A stretch of 64,000 bases of DNA, taken from positions 13,259,039 to 13,323,038 of the forward strand of contig CM119271.1 of the NCBI GenBank assembly GCA_051294375.1, read 5' to 3'. Position 1 is the stretch's first letter. The number at the start of each line of letters is the position of its first letter. Positions 46,151-56,714 of this stretch are shown one piece after another. The translations under genes and the position numbers were made by a program. This DNA comes from Paraspadella gotoi (lineage: Eukaryota > Chaetognatha). The notes beneath the pieces are model-generated. The model was not told where the DNA came from and ran no database searches. It saw only the letters and a list, made by a program, of their open reading frames with translations.

Positions 46151-46621
46151 AAGGAGGGAAAAGACTAAAATGAGAGAAGGAAGGGAGGAAGAAAAGAGAG
46201 AGAGAGAGAGGAGAGAGAGAGGAAAAGAAAGGAGTGAAAGACGTGAAGTGAGAGAAAGGTAAGGAGGAAAGAAAAATAAGAGTGAGAGGTTAAAATAAGA
46301 CAGAAAAAGGAGAAAACGAAAGGAGAGAGAAGAAAAAATGTAGGACAACAAAGATAGGAAGGGAGAGAGAAAGGGGAAAAAGTGAGGTAGAATAGAGAGG
46401 TTTAGAAAAGACAGGTAGAATAGTAGAAGAAGAAGGTAGGAAGTTGAAGGGAGGCTTCATCTTCATCGCCACGATGTTTGCAGAAGAAATTTTATGGGCT
46501 AAATTGGCTAATGTGATAAAGTAATATATTTTTCGAATAATTCATAAGCTTTTTCCCTTTTCTTTAAAATCATTGTTTTATTAAATTGAGTTTGCGTGTC
46601 ATTAGTTTTCTCTTAACGTGA

Positions 46622-46694
<73 letters not shown>

Positions 46695-46838
46695 CTCGCT
46701 CTCCTCTCCCTACCCCATCTCTTCCCTCCGCGTCGTCTCCTCTTCATCCCTCAATTCTTGATTCCTGTTAGTTCCCCCTTTGATTCAATTACTGTAATCA
46801 ATTCAGGCCGTTGAATCGGCTTTGAAGGGAAGGAAATG

Positions 46839-46841
<3 letters not shown>

Positions 46842-46929
<88 letters not shown>

Positions 46930-46940
46930 AGAGGAGATTG
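46842..46940. repeat. (GA)n microsatellite
   Basis: About 90 bases of GA with a few slips. A (CT)n tract of similar length lies 150 bases upstream (46625-46700), so the two can pair as an inverted repeat. Confidence 0.93.
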
Positions 46941-47272
46941 TGCTCTGCAACCCTACTAGAATCAAGACCGAGATTTCCTCAATGTTTAGAATTCGTTCTC
47001 GCTTAGAAAATTTTCAGATCCAGTTTCCAGAAGAAAAAAAAACATTTATAAAAAAAGAAGAGAGATGATTGTTTCGGAAAAATAAAAAAAAATTCCAATT
47101 TCAATAAGAATCATTAAGAAGAACGTGACATGATAGGGGAGGGGAAAAAAAGAGAGAAAGAATAAGAAATCAGAGACAAAAGAATGAAAAAAGTAAATAG
47201 AGACAAAACTGAGAAAGATGGAAGAAAAGAGAGAAATAAAAAAAATAACAATAATTTAAATAAAAAACACAT

Positions 47273-47428
47273 GAAACAAGAACGGTAATTCAAATGTGTT
47301 TCGCCGCAGACAAATTACATGCATTTTTAACATAATTTGGACAGACCGACCGACCGACCGACCGACCGACCGACCGACAGACCGACCGACAGACCGACCG
47401 AAAAGTGGCATATAGAGTTGCTCCGCGT
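47273..47428 (-). mobile_element. Palindromic-head/GGTC element, copy 4 (internally deleted, reverse)
   Basis: AACAAGAACGGTAATTCAAA then TGTGTTTCGCCGCA is followed by ACATAATTTGGACAG, a perfect run of GACC units, and AAAAGTGGCATATAGAGTTG then CTCCGCG. The middle third of the element is missing. Confidence 0.75.
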
Positions 47429-48009
47429 CCAAGTGCACAAAACACAATAACCGGACCATTGGTAACTTTCTTTCTTTTTAATCAAAGTTAGCGTTTAATT
47501 ATAACAAAAAGAATTTTTTTTTTAATCTGAAATCTGTCATCCAAACTATTTAAATGCGATAAGAACGCAATCAGCAACCTTTTTTGAAGAAAGGGCCTGT
47601 CTCTACACTATTTTCCGTAAACGCTTCTTTTCTGTTCTTAATCCCCGACTAATCTTTAAATCTAACCCAATTTCTAATTTTTTTACCCTTAAAATTAAAT
47701 TAATTTTAAAGCTAAGCCGTAAATATTGGCCCAAAACTACCAAGTCCAAAACCCGCACGAACCCCAAAGAACCTAACCCCAATCAACTTGGCCCAAATTT
47801 TAACAATAGCCAAAACAAAATCCTCCAATCATCTGAAAAACCTAGAGACGCCCTGATTTATCTTTCTTCCCTCCATCAAAAATCACTTTTCACCTGACCC
47901 CCCCCATCTTCCTTTTCACCAGCCCTGGCTCCAGCAAAACTCCATCCATCTCGCCCGACTCCATTACTTTTGATTAGATGGAAATCTGAGAAACCTAAAC
48001 ATCGCGAGA

Positions 48010-48171
48010 TATCGTCGTCGTCGTCGTCGTCGTCGTCGTCTTCCTCATCGTTTTCGTCGTCGTCGTGTGTGTTGCTTCTTCTTTTTCTGATTGTCTTACT
48101 CAATCATGGTCTTCATCGTTGTCGTCGTCGTCGTCTTCATTTCCTCCTTCATCATCATCATCATCATCATC

Positions 48172-48213
<42 letters not shown>

Positions 48214-48235
48214 GCATCATCATCATCATCATAAT
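48010..48235. repeat. (CGT)n and (CAT)n trinucleotide arrays
   Basis: CGT/TCG runs near 48013-48066 and 48118-48138, then about 25 CAT units from 48150 to 48235. Poly-Ser and poly-His open frames result from these arrays. Confidence 0.94.
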
Positions 48236-48427
48236 CTTCCGACATTGTTATTTTGATTTTATGAGAAATTGTTTTCCTTACGTCGCGAAGATAACTCGAG
48301 GTGGGAGGTTGTAATACGAAGTGACATGGAAAAATAAAGTTGGAATTTATTAACATAAGTAATGTTTGTTAAACATTATACCACTACATTGATTGGGAAG
48401 CCATTTACTCTGAGACTGTGAGAGAGT

Positions 48428-48578
48428 CTTGATTGAAAGCTTGCAGGTACCTACTATGTCATTATCTTGTAAGAGTGATGGAGGCCTTAAACCACCAAAG
48501 CCTGTCAAAAGTCAGGGGCAAAATAGCTTATTTATTAAATGAATGGATAATTTTTATATTGGTTTGATAAATTTCATG
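48428..48578 (+). repeat. AGCTTGC-family SINE-like element, copy 4 (best preserved)
   Basis: GAAAGCTTGCAGG, TATGTCATTATCTTGTAAG, GATGGAGGCCTTAAACCACC, AAAGCCTGTCAAAAGTCAGG, GCAAAATAGCTTATTTATTA, AATGAATGGATAATTTTTAT and AAATTTCATGCC in order over about 150 bp. Confidence 0.8.
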
Positions 48579-48730
48579 CCATGATTTGACGGGAGGCAGA
48601 CAATCTAAGCTAAGAGTCTTTCTCAGCAGTCGGACATTTTTGCAGTTGAAGCAAAACAATGAAAATATCGAGAAATGGAATTTGTCTTTTTGTCCTGGGA
48701 TTTACAAGTGCGTTTTTTTTTTATCTTTTT

Positions 48731-48895
48731 NNNNNNNNNNNNNNNNNNNNNNNNNNNNNNNNNNNNNNNNNNNNNNNNNNNNNNNNNNNNNNNNNNNNNN
48801 NNNNNNNNNNNNNNNNNNNNNNNNNNNNNNNNNNNNNNNNNNNNNNNNNNNNNNNNNNNNNNNNNNNNNNNNNNNNNNNNNNNNNNNNNNNNNNN
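48731..48895. other. 165-N assembly gap
   Basis: Run of Ns flanked by T-rich and A-rich low-complexity sequence. Open frames made of X residues here are meaningless. Confidence 0.99.
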
Positions 48896-49316
48896 ATAAA
48901 AAAATAAATTAAAATAAAATTGTGCCTGTAAATCCATCTACCAATTGCAGAATTTAAATTTACCATCTCTCGTACATTGGATGTCTATTCAACAATTATC
49001 AAGAAATACAATTTTATTGCTTCAGTATTCATTATACACAGAATAATTTAAGTAATACGAACTCGAATTCCTTTTTATACTTAATTCCTCATTAAGACTA
49101 AATAAATCCTTCCTTCGCCCGTAATGATCAATTACAACAATCATCACCGAATTAACTCGTCCATAATCGTTAATCAATAATTACTATTACCATTGCTATT
49201 ACTATTACCATCTTAATTCATTGTCCTTTTTTCCTAATCGCTACTCAACTCAGGAACCGAATAAAATCGAAAGTCATTAACCCCGAAAACTGAGAGAAAG
49301 CGGAAACAAGAAAGCG

Positions 49317-49560
49317 GCTCTCTTTTCCGAGAGTGTCCCATTTTTGTTCGCCTATTCAAAAATTGAATTTTAATTAATAAATTAATTATTAATTAAATAT
49401 ATTTGTAAACATATAAACTAATCTTTAACCCTAATCACTAACTCTAATCCCTAACCTAATCCTGAACACTAATGCTAAACCCTTATCAGTAATTTTAAAC
49501 TCTAACCTTTAACCCTAAACACTACTCTTTAACCCAAATCTCTACATTACATAATGTTTC
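49317..49560. repeat. Quasi-palindromic head plus CCCTAA-like tail (second clear copy)
   Basis: GGCTCTCTTTTCCGAGAGTG followed by TCCC, AT-rich sequence, then TTTAACCCTAATCACTAAC and more CCCTAA-like units. Same order as 17066-17200. Confidence 0.65.
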
Positions 49561-50354
49561 TTTTTTTTTCTCTCTTTCTCTTTCTCTCACTGTCTTACCA
49601 TTTTAATTAATTTCAAAACTACCTTTACCTGTCTTCACCTTAAATCTGTCCTCACCATTTGACCACTATCTCTGTGTTAGAAACTTTGCCCCTCTCTCTC
49701 TTTCTCTCTCTCTTTCTTTCTCTCTCTCCCTTTCTTTTTTATACATTTTCTCTGTCAAATTAATTTAAACTTTAATGCTGATGAAGGCTCGCAAATAGAG
49801 CAGAAACATGTACGTTTCTTAAAAAAAATTTTAAAAATCGTTGTTGTAAACAATTCACACATCTCTTCTAAATTCAATTAACACAACGAAAGAAAGGATT
49901 ACACAACAATAACCCAAATCTCTAAACCATAATCACAAATCAAAATCCCTAACCTTAAATACTTACATAACCCCGAACCTAATCCCTAACTCTAACCTTT
50001 AACCTGATCTTTAACTCAAAAGATTAACCTAATTCCGAATTTAAGACAAAACAGGGCATTCTGGGAAAATAAGGCCAATGGGGCGCTCTGCGAAAAGAGT
50101 GGCGAATGAGGGTTTGAAATCAATTTTTTGGCGCCTTAAATTGAGGGTGGAAGAGGCGAGTGTGGGGGGGCGGGAGCCGGGGGGCGGGAGCGGGGGGTGA
50201 GAAGTGAGGGAAAATGTGAAATCTGTGAATGAATCTTTTTCAATTTGAATCGAGGGGAGAGGGGGGGAAATTCAGCGGCTGAATTTCGATGTAAGAAAAA
50301 ACATGTGTTTTCGTACAGTAGAAAATTTCAGGCTCCGGAACGAATCCTGCCTTC

Positions 50355-50510
50355 ACCTCTCTCTCTCTCTCTCTCTCTCCTCTCTCCCGCTCGCACCTTG
50401 CACCCTCTAGACTACAACCCCAAGATTCGCTCCATGGTCGACGCCTAGCGAGAGAGAGAGAGAGCATCATGAATTTCTTCAGCATTATCGAACGGGACCT
50501 CTCTCTCTCT

Positions 50511-50578
<68 letters not shown>

Positions 50579-50590
50579 CTCTCTCTTATT
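50355..50590. repeat. Compound (CT)n tracts
   Basis: CT runs at about 50358-50382 and 50500-50585, interrupted by a GA patch at 50448-50464. The E/R-rich minus frame is a shadow. Confidence 0.92.
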
Positions 50591-52351
50591 CCCATACATT
50601 CTCTCCATCGCCATCCATTTCAGTCGAGAAAGAAAAAAAAAACATTAAATCACTTTACATTTTACGCAATTTCTTTATTTTTGACAAATGAGATCATTTA
50701 TTATCATTTTTAAAAATAAAACAAAAAGAGAGACGAGCCATCTGGTCATTTGTGACAGAGAGATAGAGAGCTAAACGATGAACCTCAGATATCGAGTCAG
50801 TTATAAGTATCTCTTTTCATGAATGTATTGTTAACTATTTCCTTGATCCATCCCCTTTTTTAAACAATACGTTGTAGAAAATATTAAAATCCAGAGTTCT
50901 CTTGATATTCCTGTCATTCGACGTAATTTTAAGTCCAATTGCGTCATTTTCAGTCTTGTCTGTCCTTTATTATTTTACTGACACACTTTCATCGTCAAAG
51001 TCTTTGAAATAATAAAAATAATTTTACAAAAATATTACAGAAGGCTTCATATTATAAAATGAGGTTCTCGTTCTCGTTCCGAAAAAAACTACTGGACCAA
51101 ATTTATTGAAATTCGGTATGAACGATCCCTATGTGAATACAAAAAGAACTATCGAGGTGAATTTAAAAATTTGACCCCTGAGCCGAAATATGGGGCCCCG
51201 GAGGGGTCATCCTTAGGGGCAAAAAATGGTCAATTTTTAAAAAAAAATTTTATCATTATTTTTTTTTATATTATTTACATATATTTTATTTATATTATAT
51301 ATTTTTTGAATTAACAGGTTCGACGAACAAATGAAATCATCCAAGTAAATATGAATATTTTCTTGCTGGGCTATGAGGGCGGAAAGGGCTTTTAAGAATG
51401 AAATATAAAATCTGAAGAGAAAAAAATCAGTTAAATTGGTTTCTTTTGTAAACATTACACAGTACAATACAATACACATACATACATACAACAAAAAATA
51501 GCTGCGAAATAAATCCGTTAATTAAAAGTTGATTAAAAGTTGGCAAATTCTAATGTGGTTCGGGCAACTGTTCTTTTGTCGATTCTATTTCGTGGAAACG
51601 ACGCGCACGCGCATTGGCGGTGATCTTGAAAACGAAAAAAAAAATCATAACTAAAAAAAAACCGTAAAAGCCAACGAGCGTACACAAGAGGTAAATAATT
51701 AAATATAGTAGAACTAAAACCGAACGATTCGTATAAATTATACGATATATATATACATATATATATATATATAATATATATTGTATATAAATTATACTAT
51801 AATTTTCTCTGAGATATGAGTTTCTTTCTCAGTGTCTCTAAAACCATCGAATGTTTTTTCTGGATACTAGATATTCGATATTAGCTTTAGCCTCCCCCCC
51901 TGAGCTCAAGGATTTGGTTTTAATCAAAAGAGATATTGTGGTTTTATTCTTTCTCAAAGAAATCCCAAGTTTGAGGTTTTTCTCGAGATGAAAATTGAAA
52001 ACAAATAAAACAGCGATGGCATTTATAGTTATGGTTTGGTCATTTCAGTTTAAGAGAGACACGATTTCGTCTACCTATAAAAATTAACATTGCATGACAA
52101 AACATTTTTATACGAAGGCTCGTTGTTTATTGTAAAATTAATTATTATTATTATTAAAATAAATTATTATCCATAAATTGAGTGGCGCTCCACTCGAGAT
52201 AAGCGCTAAACTAAAAAGTAAATCAAAATTGAATGTAATGAACAAAAAAAAATGACAAAACTGAAAACCTCATATTTTCTTCAAAAATCACCTCGGGCGA
52301 AAATAAAGACTGACGTTCTCGGGAATCGAGCCTCGCCAAAATTTATTCTAT

Positions 52352-52540
52352 TCCGTCTGTCGGTCGGTCGGTCGGTCTATCGGTATGTCTGTCCGTCGGT
52401 CTGTCCCACTTACATTAAAAATTCAGGAAAAACTAAAACTTTAAAGAATAAAAGACAAGATTCCGATGTAACGCGTGTTATAAATACACGTGAAAAGAAA
52501 GTCGCTGAAGCGCAACACATTTGAATTACCGTTCTTATTT
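52352..52540 (+). mobile_element. Palindromic-head/GGTC element, copy 5 (5' truncated)
   Basis: Starts within the GGTC microsatellite (GTCTGTCGGTCGGTCGG), continues GTCCCACTTACATTAAAA and AAAGAATAAAAGACAAG, and ends GCGCAACACATTTGAATTAC then CGTTCTTAT. The palindromic head is absent. Confidence 0.75.
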
Positions 52541-53042
52541 ACTTTTCAATACGAGTCTTGACGTTTCACGCTCACGCCAGCTCATTTCACTGAATTCCGC
52601 TTCATAATTCACGTTTCTTCGCTTCTAATCACTTTGCACCAGCTCACTATAACACCATATCTTCCATTCTAGTTCACATCACACAACCACCCTTCACATT
52701 TCACTCTGATTCACCATGGTCCATGCTCTGCCTAATTAAAGGTTTACCACTGCTCCAACCCAAGTCTCTCTCACTCCATCTCACTCTCACTCCACTCTCT
52801 CTCCATCTGGCATCCCCATCTAATTCGGAAACCGCATCTTACGAATTTTTCGTTTTTCTCTAAGAAAAAAAAAATCCCAACATCCGGGGATTCGCGAAAT
52901 TCTTTCACCCGGATGTAATAAAAAAGTTGTTCCCATGGATGTAATAGAAAATAATTCCTTCACCCGGATATAATAGAAAATGAGTGAGAAAACGACGACG
53001 AAGACGCCGTCTCGCGAACAGATGCTGAAGAGGGAGTCGGTG

Positions 53043-53085
<43 letters not shown>

Positions 53086-53657
53086 CTTAATCTCAGCAAT
53101 TCTTCGATCTTTTCTCAAATTTAAAATATTTCAAAATTTAAGGTTCAAACAGTCTCGGCAGCCCTTGAGATTATAAATAATTTTAGCTAATTTAACTTAT
53201 TTTGATTTAAACACCTATATTTAAAAAAGTTTTACACAATCACAGTTCGGTTACAGGGTCATTAAAATAAGTAATATCGCATTATACGTAATAAAACTGT
53301 TCTACAATACAAATTACAAACAGATTTTAATTAGTTATTTTATCGGGTTTTTTAACATTTTATAGATGTATTAAAAAGACTCCTGGTTATAAGTTATCCC
53401 AATATATCCTTATTTTATATAAAAATTTTTATATAAATTTATATTTAACTTAATATTTTTAAATTATTTTTTTTAAATCCTCCCTTATAAAAAATATATC
53501 AAAAGAGTCTTCTTCATAGCAGAGACTAAACAGAGTTCTCAGTTTTGATTTTATTTTTTATTTTCCAAAGATAAAATTTTTCTTTTTTTTAATAAATTTT
53601 AATCAGATCGGTGCCTGGGGCGAAGCTTGTGGCGAGATACATGGTGCGTGAAAGGCT

Positions 53658-54176
53658 CTACAGATGGAGGGCGAAGGTCGTACAGATGGAGACGGAGGCC
53701 TTACGGATGGAGATAATGCGGTCAGTGATTCGTGGAGTGAATTGGGTATTGAAAATTAATGAAGTGTGAAAATAACAAAATGCAAATGGCAAAAGATTAT
53801 TTTGAGATGTAAGCATGAAATAAGATAATCGGAATGTTAGCTTTAACTCTCTACTCTTAACCATATATAAAGCAAGATAGTGTGGCGGTATATTCACACC
53901 GCTGCAACGTCCACCATGCGTTTCATGCGCAATCCATTGGCTCAGAGGGGAACACAGGACCAATCCCCAGGCGTATGTTCCATCCCAGTCACTAATGATC
54001 TGTCCTCTGCGTTGGCAAGAGCGATACGTCCCTAGGTGAACCGCGCCAGTGACTGGATGCGTCAGCTGGAGAGGTCGGAAGCCCCCAAAAGCCAGACAGT
54101 GAAGATGCCGCCTCCAATGGGGCAGTCGAACAGGCAACGCCTGGTTGTCCAAAATAGTTTTGTTATTTGTATGCAT
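53658..54176 (-). other. Unassigned 172-codon open frame in a GC-richer island
   Basis: Open frame of 172 codons. Its first ~100 residues fall on DNA clearly richer in GC (about 53880-54150) than the surroundings and have ordinary composition (several W, C, H, P). The C-terminal part is AT-rich and hydrophobic. I recognise no domain and no splice sites. It could be an exon, an old element fragment or chance. Confidence 0.25.
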
Positions 54177-54297
54177 AGGATTCAGCCGTTTTGAGGTTGT
54201 GTTTAATAATTGTTAGATATTTACCGCCGTTTCTAGATAACTGTAACGGGAGGTTAAGAGTTAAATAAACTAACTGCTCGTTAAGTCCTCGGTCCTG

Positions 54298-54405
54298 TTA
54301 TGGTTATTATCTTGTTTGAGTGATGGAGGCCTTAAACTATCTAGAGCTCTACAGAGTTCAAGTGAGAGATAACTTAATCATTAAATGAATGAAATTTTTT
54401 ATATT
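54298..54405 (+). repeat. AGCTTGC-family SINE-like element, copy 5 (partial)
   Basis: ATTATCTTGTTTGAGTGATG, GAGGCCTTAAACTATC, TCATTAAATGAATGAA. A fragment of the opposite end (CAAGCTTTCAATCAAGA) lies 300 bases further right, near 54607. Confidence 0.6.
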
Positions 54406-55475
54406 TGTTAGTATCAATTCAAAAGGCGAGACTGATTAGTTTAATGGAATGAAAGTATTTATTTGGTTTTGTTTTATCCTTGATGTAAATTAAAAAGAGC
54501 AAGAAGAGAATAGTCATATAATATTGGTCCGACCAATTATAAATTTCCCCCTCAATTTAATCAATTAATAACGGGGACAAGCAAAGTATTATTAAATCCT
54601 AACGAGCAAGCTTTCAATCAAGACTTATCGCCAAAGAACGTGCTTGAAAGACAGATGAAAAGGCGTGGGCTCTACGACGGGGAATGCAACTCTCGATCCG
54701 ATGGCGCGTGGATCGAAATCTAGAATCTTTTTCGAGGGCGCGAGTTTTCTTCAAGAAACCAGCAGACACGGAGATCTGCGGGGAGGCGGGGGGTGGGGTT
54801 GAAAAATGGGCCTTGTTTTCCCAGAACGCCCCGTTTTTGTTTTAAATTCGGAATTAGTTTTAACTTTTTTTTTTAGTTAAATATTAGTTTAAAGGTTAAA
54901 GATTAGGTTTAGGATTAAGTTAATAATAAAGATTAGGGACTTGGTTTGTGATTAGGATTAGGATTCGGATTAGGGATTACTATTTAAATTTAGAAATTAG
55001 GATTAAGAGTTTAGGGTTCGGGATTATGGATAAAGATTTGTTTATAAATTTACCAGTCTTTTCGGAGGCTTGGGTTCGAATCTTACCGCTGCCACCACAA
55101 TGAAGAAAGTAGGCGTAGTTTATTAAAGATTATTTATAAGAGTTTTATTTATATAGATAAATGAGGAGATAATAATAATTGAAGAAGGATATTATGATTA
55201 AAACGATGTTTCAAATTATAAAGTAAATAGTCCATGAACTTGGGAATTTTGATATTAGTTTCTTGAGGGTAAGTTAAAGACTCGTTTCTTCTCTCATATT
55301 CTCTCCTGTCGATTCTGTAAGGGAAGCCACCTTCTCTGATTGATCGAGAGAAAAGAAAAGGCACAAAAGCCAAACGAGCCAAGCGAGACAAGCTACACGA
55401 TCAATCCGTTTCCTGCAATGATATATTTAAACTTAATATTAAAATTAAAATTAAATTCTGCGATAAACAACATAA

Positions 55476-55510
55476 ATGGGGCAATCTCGGAAAAGAGAGC
55501 CGAAAAATGA
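55476..55510. repeat. Quasi-palindromic repeat head upstream of myosin C
   Basis: GGGGCAATCTCGGAAAAGAG followed by AGCC, related to the heads at 17066 and 49317. It lies about 370 bases upstream of the myosin C TATA box. Related sequence also lies at 39042 and 50085. Confidence 0.5.
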
Positions 55511-55847
55511 GGGGGTAATAACTAATATGATACGGGGGAGGGTTGTGAAAAAAGGAGGTTGCAACATCTTTAGAGGGTGGAGGCAAAAATAATAGAGCCT
55601 GATATATATTTACGCTATGGGGCCCGAGTTGCGAATTGCACCCCAAGGAGCTACAAAAACCATCTTGTTCTCTCTCTCTCTCTCTCTCTCCGTCTCGCTC
55701 ATATCTTCTCTCTCTTCTCTCTCTCTCTCCTCATCTCTCTCTCTCTCATCTCTCTCATAAGGAATAAAAAACCCGCCTTGTCGTTGTTGTTATTCCTTTT
55801 TTTTCCGAATTTCCCCCCCTCCTTTTCTCCCGAGGAAACGACTCGAG

Positions 55848-55855
55848 TATAAAAG
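55848..55855 (+). promoter_or_regulatory. TATA box of myosin C
   Basis: TATAAAAG on the plus strand, followed 20-30 bases later by GGCGTTCACTTCAGCG, matching the CACTTCAG placement in the myosin A promoter. Start codon ATG at 56715, so a spliced or long 5' UTR is implied. Confidence 0.65.
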
Positions 55856-56714
55856 GGAGAAGCCGAGAGCCGGCGTTCACTTCAGCGCAAAGAAAGCTTA
55901 GAGAAATCTATTCATCTTCCCGCGGATCTTTAAGCTTCTGATTGGCTGTCGTCCGCGCAAAGTAACCGAGAAACATCTTCCGATCGGAAAAGGTAGTCGA
56001 CGATCGGGTTAATTAAAGGATTTCGCCGCGGGAGGGCCGGACGGGATTATTTCTTCGAAAAAAAGAATCGGGAGTTAGGAATGTTATGGCCGGAATTTTG
56101 TACGTTAACGAAAATGTCCGGGATATTGCGAAGATAATGTCGCGGGAATTTGCCCGTTGAAACGGCGCGGAATTTGGGAAACGGCCCCGAAATGGCCGGG
56201 ATTTTTTAAACCCGGGGGGAAAAATTTTGACCAGTAAACGCCTTTTGAAATCGTTTCCGGCAAGTGGCCGCATCTAGAAAACTTCCGGATCTGTCCCGAA
56301 GTATCTCTCTGTCCCATCCGTCCGTCTTTTGATTTCCCTTGAGAGCCAAACTTTTTTTTCCGCGTTTTTTGATTAAGTTTTGAAGTTTTTGTTGCAAGTT
56401 AACAAATTCAAGAATAACAAAGTCAAACGAATTTACGAAAAATAACCGACGTTAGTTTTTGTCTTCTTTTTTTTAATGATATAATTTTTAAAAAAAACAT
56501 TTTCTGAATCATCTGCTTCCGGTTTTCTTGCGCGGACTAAGATCGTCTTCTTCTATGTTTTAACTTCATTAGGCGAATATATACAAATATTTTATTTTGA
56601 ACTTAAAACAAAAAAGATAACAATCAAAACAATCAAAATTTTTTTTCCCGCATTTATTTTTTTCGTGACATCAATGTCTCCTTCATCGAGCAGAATCGGC
56701 CCTCGGACTCCAAC

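Larger units (their letters stand above)
45080..55847. other. Long repeat-rich interval with no convincing gene
   Basis: Contains inverted-repeat arm 45850-46150, several GA/CT tracts (about 46080-46140, 46625-46700, 46842-46935, 50355-50590, 53045-53082), trinucleotide arrays at 48.0-48.2 kb, two palindromic-head elements, two AGCTTGC elements, CCCTAA/TTAGGG-like patches (49420-49560, 49920-50040, 54890-55040) and a 165-N gap. Plus frame 45399-45617 and minus frame 53658-54176 are noted but unassigned. Confidence 0.5.

Noticed and set aside
48586-48966. Frames made mainly of X residues
   Set aside because: They span the 165-N gap.
55060-55105. GGGTTCGAATC motif followed by a CCA-like end
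   Set aside because: Resembles a tRNA T-arm, but the 5' half is TTAGGG-like AT-rich sequence with no cloverleaf.
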